Shown: piece by piece, positions 56,506-64,000 of the stretch
How positions within the stretch are numbered: position 1 is the stretch's first letter
How the letters are laid out: every line of letters starts with the position of its first letter
Origin: Pseudomonas sp. MYb327
GTDB taxonomy: Bacteria > Pseudomonadota > Gammaproteobacteria > Pseudomonadales > Pseudomonadaceae
NCBI RefSeq assembly: GCF_040438925.1
Contig: NZ_CP159258.1
Coordinates: 4,596,501 to 4,660,500, forward strand
Direction of reading: 5' to 3'
DNA: 64,000 nt
The notes under the pieces: model-generated
Seen by the model: only the letters and a program-made list of their open reading frames with translations
Databases searched by the model: none
Told to the model about the DNA's origin: nothing
Made by a program: the position numbers and the translations under genes

Positions 56506-57537
56506 ATGGCCAAACGCCAACTCAATCGTCGTCAAAACTGGCGCATCGAAAAGATTCAGGGCGAACGCGCTGCCCGCGCCGCCAAACGCGAGTCCTCGGC
56601 TGTCGAGGCACTTGAGGGCGGTGACCTCGGCCCGGAACAGACGGGCCTGGTAATCGCACACTTCGGTGTGCAGGTCGAAGTCGAGGCTCGCGATGGCGAA
56701 CTGGCCGGCCAGGTATTCCGTTGCCACCTGCGCGCCAACCTGCCGGCGCTGGTGACCGGCGATCAGGTAGTCTGGCGCGCCGGCAACCAGGGCATCGGCG
56801 TGATCGTGGCGCAACTGCCGCGCAACACCGAGCTCTGCCGTCCGGACAGCCGTGGTCAGCTTAAGCCGGTGGCGGCCAACGTCGACATGATCGTGATCGT
56901 CTTCGCCCCGCTGCCCGAGCCTCACGCCAACCTGATCGACCGCTACCTGGTAGCCGCCGAACACGCCGGCATCAAGCCGTTGCTCTTGCTGAACAAATTC
57001 GATCTGATCGACGAAAACAATGCACCGGCACTGAACGCCTTGCTCGCGGTTTACCGCACCCTTGGCTACCCGGTGCTCGAAGTGTCGGCTCATCACGGCA
57101 ATGGCATGGAGCAATTGCAGAAGCAACTGGATGGACGCATCAGCGTGTTCGTCGGTCAGTCCGGCGTCGGCAAGTCCTCGCTGGTCAACAGCCTGCTGCC
57201 GGAAGTCGAGACCCGCGTCGGTCCGTTGTCCGAGCTGTCCGGCCAGGGCACTCACACCACCACCACCGCGCGCCTGTTCCACTTCCCCGGTGGCGGCGAG
57301 TTGATCGACTCCCCGGGTATCCGCGAATTCGGTCTGGGCCATGTCAGCCGTGCCGACGTAGAGGCCGGTTTCATTGAGTTCAACGACCTGCTGGGCACCT
57401 GCCGCTTCCGCGACTGCAAGCACGACCGCGAACCGGGCTGCGCCCTGCTCAAGGCCCTGGAAGACGGCCGTGTGCAACTGCAACGGATGAACAGCTACCG
57501 CTCGATCATCGCCAGCCTGCCGGAAAACGGCTATTAA
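56506..57537 (+). CDS. rsgA: Ribosome small subunit-dependent GTPase RsgA
   Basis: A 343-aa circularly permuted GTPase that assists late 30S subunit maturation. The N-terminus is basic ([18 protein letters not shown]), followed by an OB fold (~35-110). The GTPase part has G4 NKFDLID, G1 [16 protein letters not shown] and G3 [10 protein letters not shown], in the permuted order G4-G5-G1-G2-G3. A zinc-binding C-terminal region follows with cysteines and His in [17 protein letters not shown] good RBS lies before ATG 56506. Confidence 0.97.
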   Translation: MAKRQLNRRQNWRIEKIQGERAARAAKRESSAVEALEGGDLGPEQTGLVIAHFGVQVEVEARDGELAGQVFRCHLRANLPALVTGDQVVWRAGNQGIGVIVAQLPRNTELCRPDSRGQLKPVAANVDMIVIVFAPLPEPHANLIDRYLVAAEHAGIKPLLLLNKFDLIDENNAPALNALLAVYRTLGYPVLEVSAHHGNGMEQLQKQLDGRISVFVGQSGVGKSSLVNSLLPEVETRVGPLSELSGQGTHTTTTARLFHFPGGGELIDSPGIREFGLGHVSRADVEAGFIEFNDLLGTCRFRDCKHDREPGCALLKALEDGRVQLQRMNSYRSIIASLPENGY

Positions 57538-57681
57538 ACAGACGCGCCGACCGCCTCGCACCAACGGGGCGGCCGGCCGTTCGTTACGTCTTACGCATAT
57601 CCCCCCGCCTTAAACGTCAGACGAATCCGTAGGGCGTTTGCCCAGGTGTTTGAAGGGCATTTCTGATTCGCCGCACAAGCC

Positions 57682-57709
57682 TTGTTCGCGCCCGCCAATT
57701 GCATACATT
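57682..57709 (+). promoter_or_regulatory. Possible promoter of the TIR-caspase operon
   Basis: TTGTTC (57682-57687), a 16-base spacer and TACATT (57704-57709) precede the first TIR gene by about 40 bases. The match is moderate. The 211-base gap after rsgA has no other feature I can support except GC-rich imperfect inverted repeats near 57546-57580. Confidence 0.3.
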
Positions 57710-57748
57710 CGAGCCCTCTTCGCGTTCAAGCGACATCGAGGGACACCC

Positions 57749-58156
57749 ATGCAAACCTACCATCTGTTCATCAGCCATTCGTGGAACTACTCCGACGCCC
57801 ACGACAAACTGGTGAAACTGCTCACCGCGCACCCGACCTTCACCTTCAAGAATTTCTCGGTGCCACCGCACAACCCGATTGTTGGCGCGCGAACCGACAA
57901 GCAACTCATCGAAGCCATCGAAAACAAAATCCGCCCCTGCTCCGCCGTGCTGATCATGGCCGGGATGTATTCGACCTACAGCAAGTGGATCAACAAGGAA
58001 ATCGAGATCGCCAAGCGCATGGGCAAGGTGATCATCGCGATCAAACCATTTGGCGCCGAGCGCATTTCCACTGTGGTGCGTAACGCGGCACATGCCGAAT
58101 GTGCGTGGAACACCAACAGCATCGTCAGTGCGATTCGTCAGCAAACGGCGGTGTAA
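57749..58156 (+). CDS. ThsB-like TIR-domain protein (candidate signal-producing NADase)
   Basis: A 135-aa single-domain TIR-like protein of the DUF1863/ThsB group. The first strand and loop read FISHSWNYSDAHDKLVKLL (residues 7-25), and AVLIMAGMYSTYSKWINKEI (66-85) carries the expected catalytic glutamate at Glu84, in the position where TIR NADases place it. IIAIKPFG and WNTNSIVSAIR near the end are typical for the group. TIR enzymes of Thoeris systems convert NAD+ to cyclic ADP-ribose-type signals when phage is sensed. The start has GAGGGA upstream; a 37-residue longer frame is rejected. The caspase-like gene follows after two bases. Confidence 0.85.
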   Translation: MQTYHLFISHSWNYSDAHDKLVKLLTAHPTFTFKNFSVPPHNPIVGARTDKQLIEAIENKIRPCSAVLIMAGMYSTYSKWINKEIEIAKRMGKVIIAIKPFGAERISTVVRNAAHAECAWNTNSIVSAIRQQTAV

Positions 58157-58158
58157 CC

Positions 58159-59118
58159 ATGCGCAAGGGATTGTTCATCGGCATCAACAACTACAGCCAT
58201 ATTTCCCAGTTGAGCGGCTGTAACAACGACGCGATGGCCATGGCTTCGGTGCTGAAGACCGACGCCAATGGCGATCCGAATTTCAAGAATCTTGTTCTGA
58301 CCTCAGCCGAGGACTACCTCAGTCGCGAGAAACTCGAAGACCAGATACGCGAGCTGTTTTCCGGGGACTGCAATGTCGCCCTGCTGTACTTCGCCGGCCA
58401 CGGCAGCTTCGATACCGACACTGACGAAGGCATGCTGATTCCTCAGGACTACAAGAGCGCCAAGGACGGCATCCGGATCAGCGACATCCTGAATTGGGCC
58501 ACCAAAGCGACGAAGATCAAAAACAAAGTGATTATTCTCGACTGCTGCCAGGGCGGATCGGCCGGCGAAATACGCGCCTTGCGCAGCGAAAGCAGTGTGA
58601 TTGGCGAAGGCATGACCATTCTCACGGCGTGCAAGAAAGAAGAGCCGGCAATGGAAGGCGCTGGCCACGGGGTCTTCACCGGTTTGCTGCTTCAAGCGCT
58701 GCATGGCGGCGCCGCGAACATCCTCGGCAAAATCACTCCCGGCAGCCTCTATTCATTCGTCGACAACGCCCTCGACGCCTGGGAACAGCGCCCCGTGTTC
58801 AAGACCAATGTCTCGCAATTCATTTCCTTGCGTGAAGTCTCGCCGCTGATCCCCAAGGAAATCCTGAGAAAACTGCCCGACTGGTTTGCCGAAGCGGAAT
58901 CGGTGTACCCCCTCGCCCCCAGCTATGAGCCCACCGAGCCTGAATTCAATCCAGAGCACGGCGAAGTCTTCTCTCAACTGCAAAAGTGCAATCGTCACAG
59001 CCTGATCGAACCGGTTGATGCCGAACACATGTATTACGCCGCCATTCACTCCACCGGTTGCCGCCTCACCGCCCTCGGCGCCTATTACCGCGAACTCGCG
59101 ATCAAGGGACATTTCTGA
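58159..59118 (+). CDS. Caspase-like (peptidase C14) protease, candidate Thoeris effector
   Basis: A 319-aa protein with a caspase fold. The first strand is MRKGLFIGINNY (1-12). The catalytic histidine is His81 in YFAGHGSF, and the catalytic cysteine is Cys130 in LDCCQGG (residues 127-133), matching the H...DC(H)xG dyad of metacaspases and caspases. The ~100-residue C-terminal extension (from FKTNVSQFISLREVSP near 216) ends in a conserved-looking AEHMYYAAIHSTGCRLTALG and may bind the small-molecule signal. It is flanked on both sides by TIR genes. In the recently described type IV Thoeris, a TIR-made cyclic ADP-ribose isomer activates such a protease, which then cleaves cell proteins and stops phage growth. 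The second TIR start overlaps its stop by one base. Confidence 0.87.
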   Translation: MRKGLFIGINNYSHISQLSGCNNDAMAMASVLKTDANGDPNFKNLVLTSAEDYLSREKLEDQIRELFSGDCNVALLYFAGHGSFDTDTDEGMLIPQDYKSAKDGIRISDILNWATKATKIKNKVIILDCCQGGSAGEIRALRSESSVIGEGMTILTACKKEEPAMEGAGHGVFTGLLLQALHGGAANILGKITPGSLYSFVDNALDAWEQRPVFKTNVSQFISLREVSPLIPKEILRKLPDWFAEAESVYPLAPSYEPTEPEFNPEHGEVFSQLQKCNRHSLIEPVDAEHMYYAAIHSTGCRLTALGAYYRELAIKGHF

Positions 59119-59609
59119 TGCCTGTGTTTATCAGCTACCGCCACATGGATCGCGCGCATGCGATCAACATCAACACGCGCCTGATGCAGGCGAACATCAA
59201 GACCTACCTCGACGTGCTGGACCCAGAATCCCAGACCACCGATGACATCACCGGGGTCATCACCCGCAACATCACCGAATGCACTCACCTGCTGGCGGTA
59301 GTTTCGGAAAAGACCGCGTCGTCCTGGTGGGTGCCGTTCGAAATCGGCGAAGCGACGATCAGTAATCGACGCATCTGCTCGTTCAAGGCCGGGCCGACAG
59401 AATTGCCGCTGTACCTGGACAAGTGGCCAAAACTCAGCAGCGACAAAGACATCGAGTTATTCATAGATGCTTATCGCAACGAAGTGATGCTCAAGCGCTC
59501 GATCGCAATGGAATCGGTAACGGGAGGCGAGTCCGCGCGCACCTTCAACAAGACCAATGCCGATCGCTTCCACAGTGACTTGAAGTCCAGGATCATTCGT
59601 GGATTCTGA
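59118..59609 (+). CDS. Second TIR-domain protein of the Thoeris-like operon
   Basis: A 163-aa protein with a different TIR sequence from the first. The start MPVFISYRHMDRAHAININT contains the canonical FISY strand; HLLAVVSEKTASSWWVPFEI (residues 57-76) holds the likely catalytic glutamate Glu75 in the WWVPFEIGEA helix. The C-terminal ~60 residues (RNEVMLKRSIAMESV and ARTFNKTNADRFHSDLKSRI) are mostly charged and helical. TGATG links it to the caspase gene, so it is co-produced. It may be a second signal synthase for a different trigger, a regulator, or a NAD-consuming effector. It is 2.3 times less like the first TIR than expected of a duplicate by eye, so not a recent copy. Confidence 0.82.
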   Translation: MPVFISYRHMDRAHAININTRLMQANIKTYLDVLDPESQTTDDITGVITRNITECTHLLAVVSEKTASSWWVPFEIGEATISNRRICSFKAGPTELPLYLDKWPKLSSDKDIELFIDAYRNEVMLKRSIAMESVTGGESARTFNKTNADRFHSDLKSRIIRGF

Positions 59610-59661
59610 GATCAATGCGCATCGATTTATTCCGGTCTCGCCGATGGTCCGCGTAATCGTT

Positions 59662-59741
59662 CATCGCCAGCAAGCCGGCTCCTACAGGAGGGGAAACGCG
59701 GTACTCCTGTAGGAGCTGCCGAAGGCTGCGATCTTTTGATC
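59662..59741. repeat. Two REP elements of different families side by side
   Basis: CATCGCCAGCAAGCCGGCTC at 59662 belongs to the GCTTGCTGGC class, while TGTAGGAGCTGCCGAAGGCT through GATCTTTTGATC, ending at 59741, belongs to the GCAGCC...GATC class seen at 28658. They do not pair as a normal REPIN. The site lies at the right edge of the TIR-caspase operon. Confidence 0.8.
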
Positions 59742-59756
59742 TTGATGCACCACAAC

Positions 59757-59783
59757 AAAAAGCCGACATCTCTGTCGGCTTTC
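59757..59783 (-). terminator. Rho-independent terminator of motAB
   Basis: AAAAGCCGACA-TCTC-TGTCGGCTTT is a perfect stem. On the minus strand it ends in TTTTTG, nine bases after the motB stop. It separates motB from the defence operon and could also stop rightward read-through. Confidence 0.88.
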
Positions 59784-59791
59784 TCTTTCAG

Positions 59792-60820
59792 TTACTGCTT
59801 CGGCGGCTCACCCGGTTTCGGCGCCGGATCATCGAACAGGTTCAGACGTTCACGCAGTTCATGTGCCGGCAACGGTTCCTTGTCCGCTGGCAACGCATTC
59901 GGATCGACTGGCGTCGTCGGCGCGGTTGCCGGGGCAGCCGAACCTTGCGGTACATCAGGTGCAGGCTCCGCGCCTTGCGAACCTTCGATGGCGCGCTGGG
60001 CTTTCTTGGTCAGCACGATGATGTCGATACGGCGGTTGACCGGGTTGAACGGGTGCTCGCGGTCGAACAGCGCCGACGAGGCATAACCCACCACTCGCGC
60101 CACTTGCTGGTCCGGATAGCTGCCCGCCACCAACGCACGGCGAGCGGCGTTGGCACGGTTGGCCGAGAGTTCCCAGTTACCGAAATCACCGGTGCCGGTG
60201 TACGGCTTGGCGTCGGTGTGACCGCTGATGCTGATCTTGTTCGGCACCGCTTTGATCGTGTCGGCCATGGCCAGCAGGATGTCTTCGAAGTACGGTTTCA
60301 GACGCGCCGAGCCCGAGTCGAACATCGGTCGGTTTTCCGCGTCCACGATCTGGATGCGCAAGCCGTCCTGGGTGATCTCGAACAGGATCTGGTCTTTGAA
60401 TTTCTGCAGCTGCGGATTTTCTTCGACCTTGTTCTGTAGTTCTTGCAGCAACAGCTCGAGGCGCTCCTTCTCGACCATTTCAGCCATGCCTTCGACCTGT
60501 TCGGCGTCGACGGTCACTTTGTCCGGCTGCGGCTGGGACTTCACCTCGGGGTTAAGGGTGTTTTCCGGCGCCAGGGTCGGCGTGCCGCCCAAATCGATGA
60601 TGTATGGCGTGCCACTTTCGGAGAAGCCGATCGGGTCTTTGAAGTAACCGGCGATGGCGATCTTCTGCTCTGGCGTTGCCGTGGACAACAGCCACAACAC
60701 CAGGAAGAACGCCATCATCGCCGTGGCGAAGTCAGCGAAGGCGATTTTCCACGCGCCCCCGTGATGCCCGCCGGCGATGCGTTTGACGCGCTTGATGATT
60801 ATCGGCTGGTTATTTTCCAT
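59792..60820 (-). CDS. motB: Flagellar motor stator protein MotB
   Basis: A 342-aa stator subunit. The single TM segment contains the proton-binding aspartate in AFADFATAMMAFFLVLWLL (residues ~26-45, Asp near 30). A plug/linker follows, then an OmpA-like peptidoglycan-binding domain (~150-275) with SGHTDAKPYTGTGDFGNWEL and RVVGYASSAL. The C-terminal tail is Pro/Ala-rich. It anchors the MotA/B ion channel to the wall. It follows motA by two bases. Pseudomonads also have a second stator pair, MotCD, elsewhere. Confidence 0.96.
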   Translation of the reverse strand: MENNQPIIIKRVKRIAGGHHGGAWKIAFADFATAMMAFFLVLWLLSTATPEQKIAIAGYFKDPIGFSESGTPYIIDLGGTPTLAPENTLNPEVKSQPQPDKVTVDAEQVEGMAEMVEKERLELLLQELQNKVEENPQLQKFKDQILFEITQDGLRIQIVDAENRPMFDSGSARLKPYFEDILLAMADTIKAVPNKISISGHTDAKPYTGTGDFGNWELSANRANAARRALVAGSYPDQQVARVVGYASSALFDREHPFNPVNRRIDIIVLTKKAQRAIEGSQGAEPAPDVPQGSAAPATAPTTPVDPNALPADKEPLPAHELRERLNLFDDPAPKPGEPPKQ

Positions 60821-60822
60821 GC

Positions 60823-61674
60823 TTAACGACCACGAACCGCTTGTTCGAGCTCAGCGAAGCTAGGACGGTGCGCCGGGTACAGCACTTTGCGCCCGAACTC
60901 CACGGCCAGCGATGGCGGCATGCCGGAAGCCGAAGCCACCAGCGAAGCCTTAATGGCTTCGTAGACGTTCAATTCTTCCTTGGCATCGTGGGCCAGAGAG
61001 TGGGCCAGCGGACCGAAGAAACCGTAGGCGGCAAGAATACCGAAGAAGGTACCCACCAGTGCCGCACCTACGTGCAGGCCGATGGACTTCTGGTCGCCCT
61101 CACCCAGGGAAGCCATGGTCACCACGATACCCAGTACCGCCGCAACGATACCGAAGCCGGGCATGGCGTCGGCGATGCCGTTCACCGCGTGCGACGGGTG
61201 TTCAAGGTCTTCCTTGAGGCTGAACAGTTCCATGTCGAAAAGGCCTTCCAGCTCATGGGGAGCCATGTTGCCGGAGGACATGATGCGCAAGTAATCGCAG
61301 ATGAACGCGGTCATGCGCTCGTCCTTGAGGACTGCCGGATACTTGGCGAAGATCGGGCTCGCAGCGGCATCTTCGATGTCGCCTTCGATGGCCATCATGC
61401 CTTCGCGGCGGCTCTTGTTGAGGATCTCGTAGATCAGGCCCAACACTTCAAGATAGAAGCCGTGATTGAAGCGCGAACCGAACATGCTCAGGGACTTCTT
61501 GAGCACGTGCATCGTCATGTAGCCGGGGTTGGCCTGCAGGAATGCACCGAGGGCCGCACCACCGATAATCATGACCTCGAAGGGTTGGATCAGGGCGGCA
61601 ATTTTGCCGTGGGAGAGCACGTATCCGCCGAGCACGCTCGCGAATACGACGATGATGCCGATTATTTTAGCCAT
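60823..61674 (-). CDS. motA: Flagellar motor stator protein MotA
   Basis: A 283-aa inner-membrane protein with four TM segments. TM1 is IIGIIVVFASVLGGYVLSHG. A large cytoplasmic loop (~60-160) with charged residues interacts with FliG. TM3-4 include GFGIVAAVLGIVVTMASL and GAALVGTFFGILAAYGFFGP. The start is MAKIIGIIVVF at 61674; a longer frame adds 26 unrelated residues. It is first in the motA-motB operon and divergent from the HDOD gene. Confidence 0.96.
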   Translation of the reverse strand: MAKIIGIIVVFASVLGGYVLSHGKIAALIQPFEVMIIGGAALGAFLQANPGYMTMHVLKKSLSMFGSRFNHGFYLEVLGLIYEILNKSRREGMMAIEGDIEDAAASPIFAKYPAVLKDERMTAFICDYLRIMSSGNMAPHELEGLFDMELFSLKEDLEHPSHAVNGIADAMPGFGIVAAVLGIVVTMASLGEGDQKSIGLHVGAALVGTFFGILAAYGFFGPLAHSLAHDAKEELNVYEAIKASLVASASGMPPSLAVEFGRKVLYPAHRPSFAELEQAVRGR

Positions 61675-61840
61675 AGGTAGGAGAGCACTTACTGAGTCGG
61701 GTTCAAGGTCATATTCGGAAGTTAAAAAATCTCTTCTTCTACTTATCGGCAAAACTGCGCCAGACTATAGCCAGTTCAGGCGAAAAGCCAATTTGACCCA
61801 TTCCGGGCATAGATAATGCTGACGATGATCGCCTCCCACC

Positions 61841-63379
61841 ATGGCTAACGAAACGAACGTTCCGACTCCAAAACCGACCACGCTCGAAGGCTGGGTAAAG
61901 CTTCTCGATGGCGTGCGCCTGCCGGTTCCGCAACACAGCCACGACCTCGTCTGCCAGGCGATCCGCAACAGTCGCAGCTCGCTGCGCGACATCGCCGAAT
62001 TGATGCAGGACAGCCCCGCCCTGGCCTTGAGCGTGATCCGCGAAGCCAACCGGCACACCCATGGCAACATGACCGAGCCGGCGGAAAACCTTGAGATCGC
62101 GATCAATCGCCTCGGCTTGAAGCGCACTGAAGAATTGCTTGAGCGCATGCCGGTGCTGCCTCAGGCCGAGATTCCAAAAGCCCTGCGTCAGTTACAAATG
62201 ATCAGCCAGCACGCCACGCAACAGGCCAACGGTTTTTTTGCCAGTCGCCTGGCACGCCTGTGGCAGGACATCCATTGGGGCAGCCTGCTGTTTCTGTCGC
62301 CGCTGTGGCCCTTGGCGCTGACTCACCCGCAATTGCTCGAAGACTGGGAATTGCGGGTCATCTATAAAGGCGAGTCCGCGCGCAAAGTCGAAAAGCAATT
62401 GTTTGGCGTGTCTCTGCTAAAAATCGGCTTGGCATTGGTGGACATCTGGCGCTTGCCGATCTGGGTGCAACAGGGCTATCGACTTTTGCTCACCGAGCAA
62501 CGGGAATTGGTGAAAGTCCTGCGCATTGCCCGCGACAGCGAGCACCCATTGCGTCAGCAAAACCGCCTCGATGATGATCCGAACCTGCGCCGCTGGCTCA
62601 ATCAGCCGGCCAACACCGTGCTGCTGGCCAACGGCTTGGCGTTGTCGGCACAACAGGCCTGGGACAGTCCGCATAGTAAACGCTGGCAATACCTGACCAG
62701 CCTTTACCTGCAAATGCCGATGGACGAGTTGCAGCAACAGTTGCACCAACAGGCGGCCAACAGTGCACGCCATCACGCCATGCTCGACCTCTGGCACCCC
62801 GCCGAAGCGCTGATCTGGCCGTGGGGCATGAACCGTGTCCATGCCGGATTGCTCCCGGCGCCGGCGCCGACGGCCGAGGACCTGGCGAAGTGGCGCAAAC
62901 AATGCGCCGAATTGCTGGTCGAGCCGAGTCGATTCACCAACGCCATGCACTTGACCACGTCCGCCCGTGACGCGCTGGTCGCGTGCGGCATGCGTCGGGT
63001 GATGATCCTGATGGCCGATCGCACCCACGCCAATCTGCGAGTGCATCAGACCGCTGGATTACCTACAGAAGTAGCCGGGCTGAATTTCTCAGTCAGCCAA
63101 AGCAACGTGCTGCAACGCCTGCTCGCGCAACAGGCCCAGGTTCGCCTGACTCCGGCCAATAACGCGCAGTTTTCCGCCCTGCTGCCCAACAATCTGCGCG
63201 CACAATTCAGCGGTGAACACCTGTTGCTACGCTCGCTGGTCAACAATGGCCGGGTGATCATGATTGTCGTCGCGGATCAGGGCGGCGGGCCGTTTTCCGA
63301 AATCACCGTGCAAGCCTTCGGCAAAACCGCGCAGTGCATCGAAAAAGCGCTGCACAGCTTTAGTGAACGCGGCAAATGA
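61841..63379 (+). CDS. HDOD-domain protein
   Basis: A 512-aa cytoplasmic protein. An HDOD domain covers ~15-215: LPVPQHSHDLVCQAIRNSRSS, then LALSVIREANRHTHGNMTEPAENLEIAINRLGLKRTEELLERM split across that stretch. HDOD proteins are catalytically inactive HD relatives that work as signalling scaffolds, often linked to c-di-GMP or motility. The C-terminal ~200 residues (ALVACGMRRVMILMADRTHA, AQVRLTPANNAQFSALL) look like a GAF-like sensor. It lies between motA and rhdA, as in P. putida. Confidence 0.85.
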   Translation: MANETNVPTPKPTTLEGWVKLLDGVRLPVPQHSHDLVCQAIRNSRSSLRDIAELMQDSPALALSVIREANRHTHGNMTEPAENLEIAINRLGLKRTEELLERMPVLPQAEIPKALRQLQMISQHATQQANGFFASRLARLWQDIHWGSLLFLSPLWPLALTHPQLLEDWELRVIYKGESARKVEKQLFGVSLLKIGLALVDIWRLPIWVQQGYRLLLTEQRELVKVLRIARDSEHPLRQQNRLDDDPNLRRWLNQPANTVLLANGLALSAQQAWDSPHSKRWQYLTSLYLQMPMDELQQQLHQQAANSARHHAMLDLWHPAEALIWPWGMNRVHAGLLPAPAPTAEDLAKWRKQCAELLVEPSRFTNAMHLTTSARDALVACGMRRVMILMADRTHANLRVHQTAGLPTEVAGLNFSVSQSNVLQRLLAQQAQVRLTPANNAQFSALLPNNLRAQFSGEHLLLRSLVNNGRVIMIVVADQGGGPFSEITVQAFGKTAQCIEKALHSFSERGK

Positions 63380-63421
63380 GCCTGCGCTACAATCCTCCCT
63401 TTTGTGCCCTGGAGACCTCAC

Positions 63422-64000
63422 ATGTCTGACTTCTCTGGCTTGCCGCTGGTAATCGAACCGAGCGACTTGCTCCCTCGCCTCGAAGCCCGCGAACTGATCC
63501 TGGTGGACCTGACCAGCAGTGCCCGCTACGCCGAAGGGCATATCCCCGGCGCACGCTTTGTCGATCCCAAGCGCACGCAACTCGGGCAGCCGCCGGCGCC
63601 AGGCCTGATGCCGCCGCAAGCGGCACTCGAAGCGTTGTTCGGTGAGTTGGGACACAATCCCGACACGGTCTACGTGGTGTATGACGACGAAGGCGGCGGC
63701 TGGGCCGGGCGCTTCATCTGGCTGCTGGATGTCATCGGACACAGCAAATACCACTACGTCGACGGCGGCCTGAAATCCTGGCTGGCGGAAGGCTTTCCGA
63801 TGTCGATTCAGATCCCGCCAGCGGTCGGCGGTCCGGTCAGCCTGACCCTGCATGACGAACCTACCGCCACCCGCGAGTACCTGCAAAGCCGTCTCGGCGC
63901 CGCCGACCTGGCGATCTGGGACGCACGGGGGCCGCTGGAATACTCGGGCGAGAAAGTGCTGGCAGCCAAGGGCGGTCACATTCCTGGTGCAGTCAATTTC
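63422..64000 (+). CDS. rhdA: Thiosulfate:cyanide sulfurtransferase (rhodanese), 5' part
   Basis: The first 193 codons of a two-domain rhodanese; the gene runs off the right edge. The N-terminal domain begins MSDFSGLPLVIEPSDLL and has the CH2A-like ARYAEGHIPGARFVDPKR and YDDEGGGWAGRFIWLLDVIG; the start of the second, catalytic domain (IWDARGPLEYSGEK and KGGHIPGAVNF) is just reached. The active-site cysteine would lie beyond the window. It closely resembles RhdA of Azotobacter and Pseudomonas, which passes sulfane sulfur to cyanide or acceptor proteins. The ATG at 63422 has TGGAGA upstream. Confidence 0.95.
   Translation, partial: MSDFSGLPLVIEPSDLLPRLEARELILVDLTSSARYAEGHIPGARFVDPKRTQLGQPPAPGLMPPQAALEALFGELGHNPDTVYVVYDDEGGGWAGRFIWLLDVIGHSKYHYVDGGLKSWLAEGFPMSIQIPPAVGGPVSLTLHDEPTATREYLQSRLGAADLAIWDARGPLEYSGEKVLAAKGGHIPGAVNF

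Noticed and set aside
57546..57580. Terminator after rsgA
   Set aside because: GC-rich inverted repeat is imperfect and there is no T-run, so it could not be supported.
44908..59609. Prophage or integrative element spanning both accessory regions
   Set aside because: No integrase, phage structural gene, tRNA target or flanking direct repeats; conserved orn-rsgA genes lie between the two regions.

Overview
The window is a chromosomal segment of a fluorescent-group Pseudomonas (gamma-proteobacterium). The evidence is the moderately high GC content, the many Pseudomonas-type REP/REPIN palindromes, and a gene order that matches the pncB-nadE-azu ... dnaB-rplI-rpsR-rpsF-rlmB-rnr ... purA-hisZ-hflC-hflK-hflX-hfq-miaA-mutL-amiB-tsaE-nnr/queG-orn-rsgA-motAB-rhdA backbone of P. 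aeruginosa and P. putida. Most of the window is core genome. Two accessory insertions interrupt it.

Layout. 1-375: no gene, but five or six phased GTGCAACC-like repeats. 376-4385: lysine/pipecolate catabolism (amaA, amaB and a divergent LysR regulator). 4589-6656: NAD biosynthesis (pncB-nadE). 6845-8470: azurin, a 29-codon small ORF, a LOG-family hydrolase and a 59-aa charged protein. 8547-15287: a three-gene transglutaminase/ATP-grasp operon of unknown product. 15520-17823: a YgiQ-type radical SAM protein. 18014-25296: dnaB, rplI, a membrane protein, rpsR, rpsF, rlmB and rnr. 25458-25917: two identical tRNA-Leu(CAG) genes, each with its own promoter and terminator. 26077-30677: a ferric-iron ABC transporter without a linked ATPase, then a chemoreceptor. 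30828-44877: purA-hisZ, the hflK/hflC pair, and the hflX, hfq, miaA, mutL, amiB, tsaE, nnr superoperon with divergent queG.

Accessory island 1 (about 44.9-55.0 kb, all minus strand) lies between queG and a TRIC-family channel gene. It encodes a 1335-aa dermonecrotic-toxin-like protein with a leucine-rich-repeat end, a ~326-aa protein whose frame is split at an A7 run, and a 1618-aa RHS/YD-repeat toxin-like protein with a distinct C-terminal tip. No immunity gene is evident.

Accessory island 2 (57.7-59.6 kb) lies between rsgA and motB. It is a tightly packed operon of a TIR protein, a caspase-like protease and a second TIR protein. This matches the recently described TIR-to-caspase (type IV) Thoeris anti-phage design: infection triggers a TIR enzyme, which makes a cyclic ADP-ribose-type signal that switches on a caspase-like protease. 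The second, different TIR gene is the most interesting departure and the best candidate in the window for an incompletely described system.

The window closes with motB-motA (minus), an HDOD-domain protein and the 5' part of rhdA (plus), which runs off the right edge. All assignments come from reading the sequence; no database search was run.
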